Shown in pieces: positions 62,725 to 64,000 of a stretch of 64,000 bases of DNA. The stretch's first letter is position 1; every line of letters starts with the position of its first letter. The notes beneath the pieces were generated by a model. It did not search any database. It worked only from the letters and a program-made list of their open reading frames with translations, and had not been told where the DNA came from. The stretch is from Roseiarcus sp963780825 (lineage in GTDB: Bacteria; Pseudomonadota; Alphaproteobacteria; Rhizobiales; Beijerinckiaceae), in assembly GCA_963780825.1 (NCBI GenBank), contig CAWADL010000024.1, positions 1 through 64,000 on the forward strand. The letters are read 5' to 3'. The position numbers were made by a program, and so were the translations under genes.

Positions 62725-63496
62725 TCAATGCGCCACGCCGAGATAAGCCGCGATCACCTGCGGGTCCGCCTTGATCTCCTCCGGCGGCCCATCGGCGATC
62801 TTGCGCCCATACTCCAGCACCACGACCCGATCAGACAGATCCATCACCACGCCGATGTCATGCTCAATCAACGCGATCGTCGCGCCGAGCCTTCGGTTCG
62901 CCTCGATGATGAAGCGGCTCATGTCCTCCTTCTCCTCGCGGTTCATGCCCGGCCATCGGCTCGTCGAGCAGCAGCAGCCGCGGCTCCATCGCCAGCGCGC
63001 GGCCGAGCTCGACGCGCTTCTGCAAGCCATAGGGCAGCTTGCCGACGGGCGTCTTGCGGATCGCCTCGATCTCAAGAAAGTCGATGATCTCCTCACAGAA
63101 CTCGCGATGTTTGATCTCTTCTTCAAGCGCAGGGCCGTGTCGCAGCGCCTGCCAGATCAGCCCCTTGTGCATTTTCAGGCCGCGACCGGTCATGATGTTG
63201 TCGAGCGTAGTCATGCCCTTGAACAACGCGACGTTTTGGAAGGTGCGCGCGATCCCCTGCGACGCCGCCTCATACGGCCGCATGCGCTTGCGCGCCCTGC
63301 CCTCAAAGGTGATGGTTCCCGCCTGCGGGTGATAGAAGCCGTTGATGACGTTCAGCATCGATGTCTTGCCGGCGCCATTCGGACCGATGATGGCGCGGAT
63401 CTCGCCGCGCCTGATATCGAATGAAACATCGGAGATCGCGCGCACGCCGCCGAACGACAGCGAAACATGGTCGAGCGACAGCAGCGTTTCGCTCAT
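62725..63496 (-). CDS. livG: Branched-chain amino acid ABC transporter ATPase, LivG type, frameshifted
   Basis: From ATG 63496: Walker A GPNGAGKTSMLNVINGFYHP, Q-loop ARTFQNVALFKGMTTLDNIM, signature LPYGLQKRVELGRALAMEP and Walker B LLLLDEPMAG. One extra C near 62950 shifts the frame, after which MNREEKEDMSRFIIEANRRL, ALIEHDIGVVMDLSDRVVVL and the LivG ending AYLGVAH follow. About 256 aa. Overlaps the ligase gene stop by ATGA. Confidence 0.93.
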
Positions 63497-64000
63497 GCGG
63501 CTACCCTCGGGCGCGGCGCCTCGAGCCCAAACGTTTTCATCTCATGGATGCGCGAGCGCCCTTCGAGCCGACCCTTGCGCCCGTCCTCATAGGTGATTTC
63601 CGCGGAAATCGCGGCCTCGTGCGCGCCATTGTAGAGGCCGTCAACCAAGGGCGCATAGCGCTCGGCGATGAACCGGCGCCTGACCTTTTGCGTCCGCGTC
63701 AATTCGCCGTCGTCGGCGTCGAGCTCCTTCGGCAGAATGAGAAAGCGCCGGATCTGCGCTCCCGCCATCGCCGGCTCGCGAGCCAGCGCTTGGTTGACAG
63801 CCTCGACATGTTTCATGATCAGCGCAGCGACGTCGGGATGAGCCGCCAGCTCCTGATAGGAGCCGTAGGCGACGCCGTTGCGCTCGGCCCAATTGCCGAC
63901 CGAGGCCAGCTCGATATTGAGCATGACCGCGACATGGTCGCGCCCATGGCCGATCGCGACCGCTTCGCGGATGTCGGCGAAAAACTTCAGCTTGTTCTCG
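63493..64000 (-). CDS. AMP-binding acyl-CoA ligase-like protein, C-terminal part
   Basis: The frame is open to the window edge, so at least 168 C-terminal residues are present and the start is outside. ENKLKFFADIREAVAIGHGR, DHVAVMLNIELASVGNWAER, and LILPKELDADDGELTRTQKV-RRRFIAERYAPL match the C-terminal region of long-chain acyl-CoA synthetases that travel with liv clusters. Lys in LTRTQKVRR would be the catalytic adenylation Lys. Substrate unknown. Confidence 0.8.
   Translation of the reverse strand, partial: ENKLKFFADIREAVAIGHGRDHVAVMLNIELASVGNWAERNGVAYGSYQELAAHPDVAALIMKHVEAVNQALAREPAMAGAQIRRFLILPKELDADDGELTRTQKVRRRFIAERYAPLVDGLYNGAHEAAISAEITYEDGRKGRLEGRSRIHEMKTFGLEAPRPRVAA

Overview
This is about 64 kb of GC-rich DNA from an alphaproteobacterium, most likely of the order Hyphomicrobiales (Rhizobiales). 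The evidence is a SAM-II riboswitch in front of metZ, a class I lysyl-tRNA synthetase, PuuD-type membrane urate oxidase, a TIGR02301 protein, the pdxH / surface lipoprotein / DnaJ-like / fabI neighbourhood, and several families of hairpin repeats of the kind common in this order. Family and genus cannot be settled from the sequence alone. Nothing looks like a plasmid or an intact prophage, and I found no rRNA, tRNA, CRISPR array or intact insertion sequence.

Layout. 1-5.7 kb: end of tlyA, fabI, a broken sigma/anti-sigma pair, TIGR02301 protein, Nudix, pdxH, a lipoprotein and a DnaJ-like chaperone. 5.7-11.2 kb: a secreted poly-His / HPMHTM-repeat protein facing away from a Pls/PosA-type non-ribosomal peptide synthetase, which overlaps its own phosphopantetheinyl transferase. 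11.2-20.1 kb: MntA/HepT toxin-antitoxin, two tandem Gly/His-rich secreted proteins, anmK, a FAH-family protein, PduO-type adenosyltransferase, lysK and a Cys-rich repeat protein. 20.2-29.2 kb: two methyltransferases (the second is prmA), an IlvD/Edd dehydratase, AMP nucleosidase, RidA, and a urate-to-allantoate branch (puuD plus an allantoate amidohydrolase-like gene). 29.2-36 kb: glycine-zipper protein, PAP2 enzyme, rpmE, ABC exporter, quinone reductase, SDR, and a degraded BrnT/BrnA-like module. 36-41.5 kb: haloacid dehalogenase, divergent oxyR/katG with a clear OxyR box, and mug. 41.7-45.5 kb: a surface-glycan cluster with a degenerate methyltransferase and a GT2-GT4 fusion. 45.5-64 kb: MFS carrier, higBA, SAM-II/metZ, DUF433 with a deleted partner, argJ-mutT, ruvX, an amine oxidase, PNPOx-fold proteins, a class A PBP, EamA, GNAT, and a Liv branched-chain ABC transporter with an acyl-CoA ligase-like gene running off the end.

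Two features run through the whole window. First, about 25 single-base indels break otherwise well-conserved genes, including lysK, katG, puuD, livG and the ABC exporter. Their number, and their position in housekeeping genes, point to uncorrected assembly errors more than to decay, so I annotate these genes as whole loci and give the break. Second, at least seven families of hairpin repeats fill the gaps between genes, and some are inside coding sequence: one sits in frame inside a glycosyltransferase, and others supply the C-termini of PrmA, OxyR and the same glycosyltransferase.

The best candidate for an undescribed system is the Pls/PosA-like synthetase with its PPTase. Its adenylation pocket, read by hand, fits a basic diamino acid, which would make it a candidate maker of a cationic poly-amino acid.
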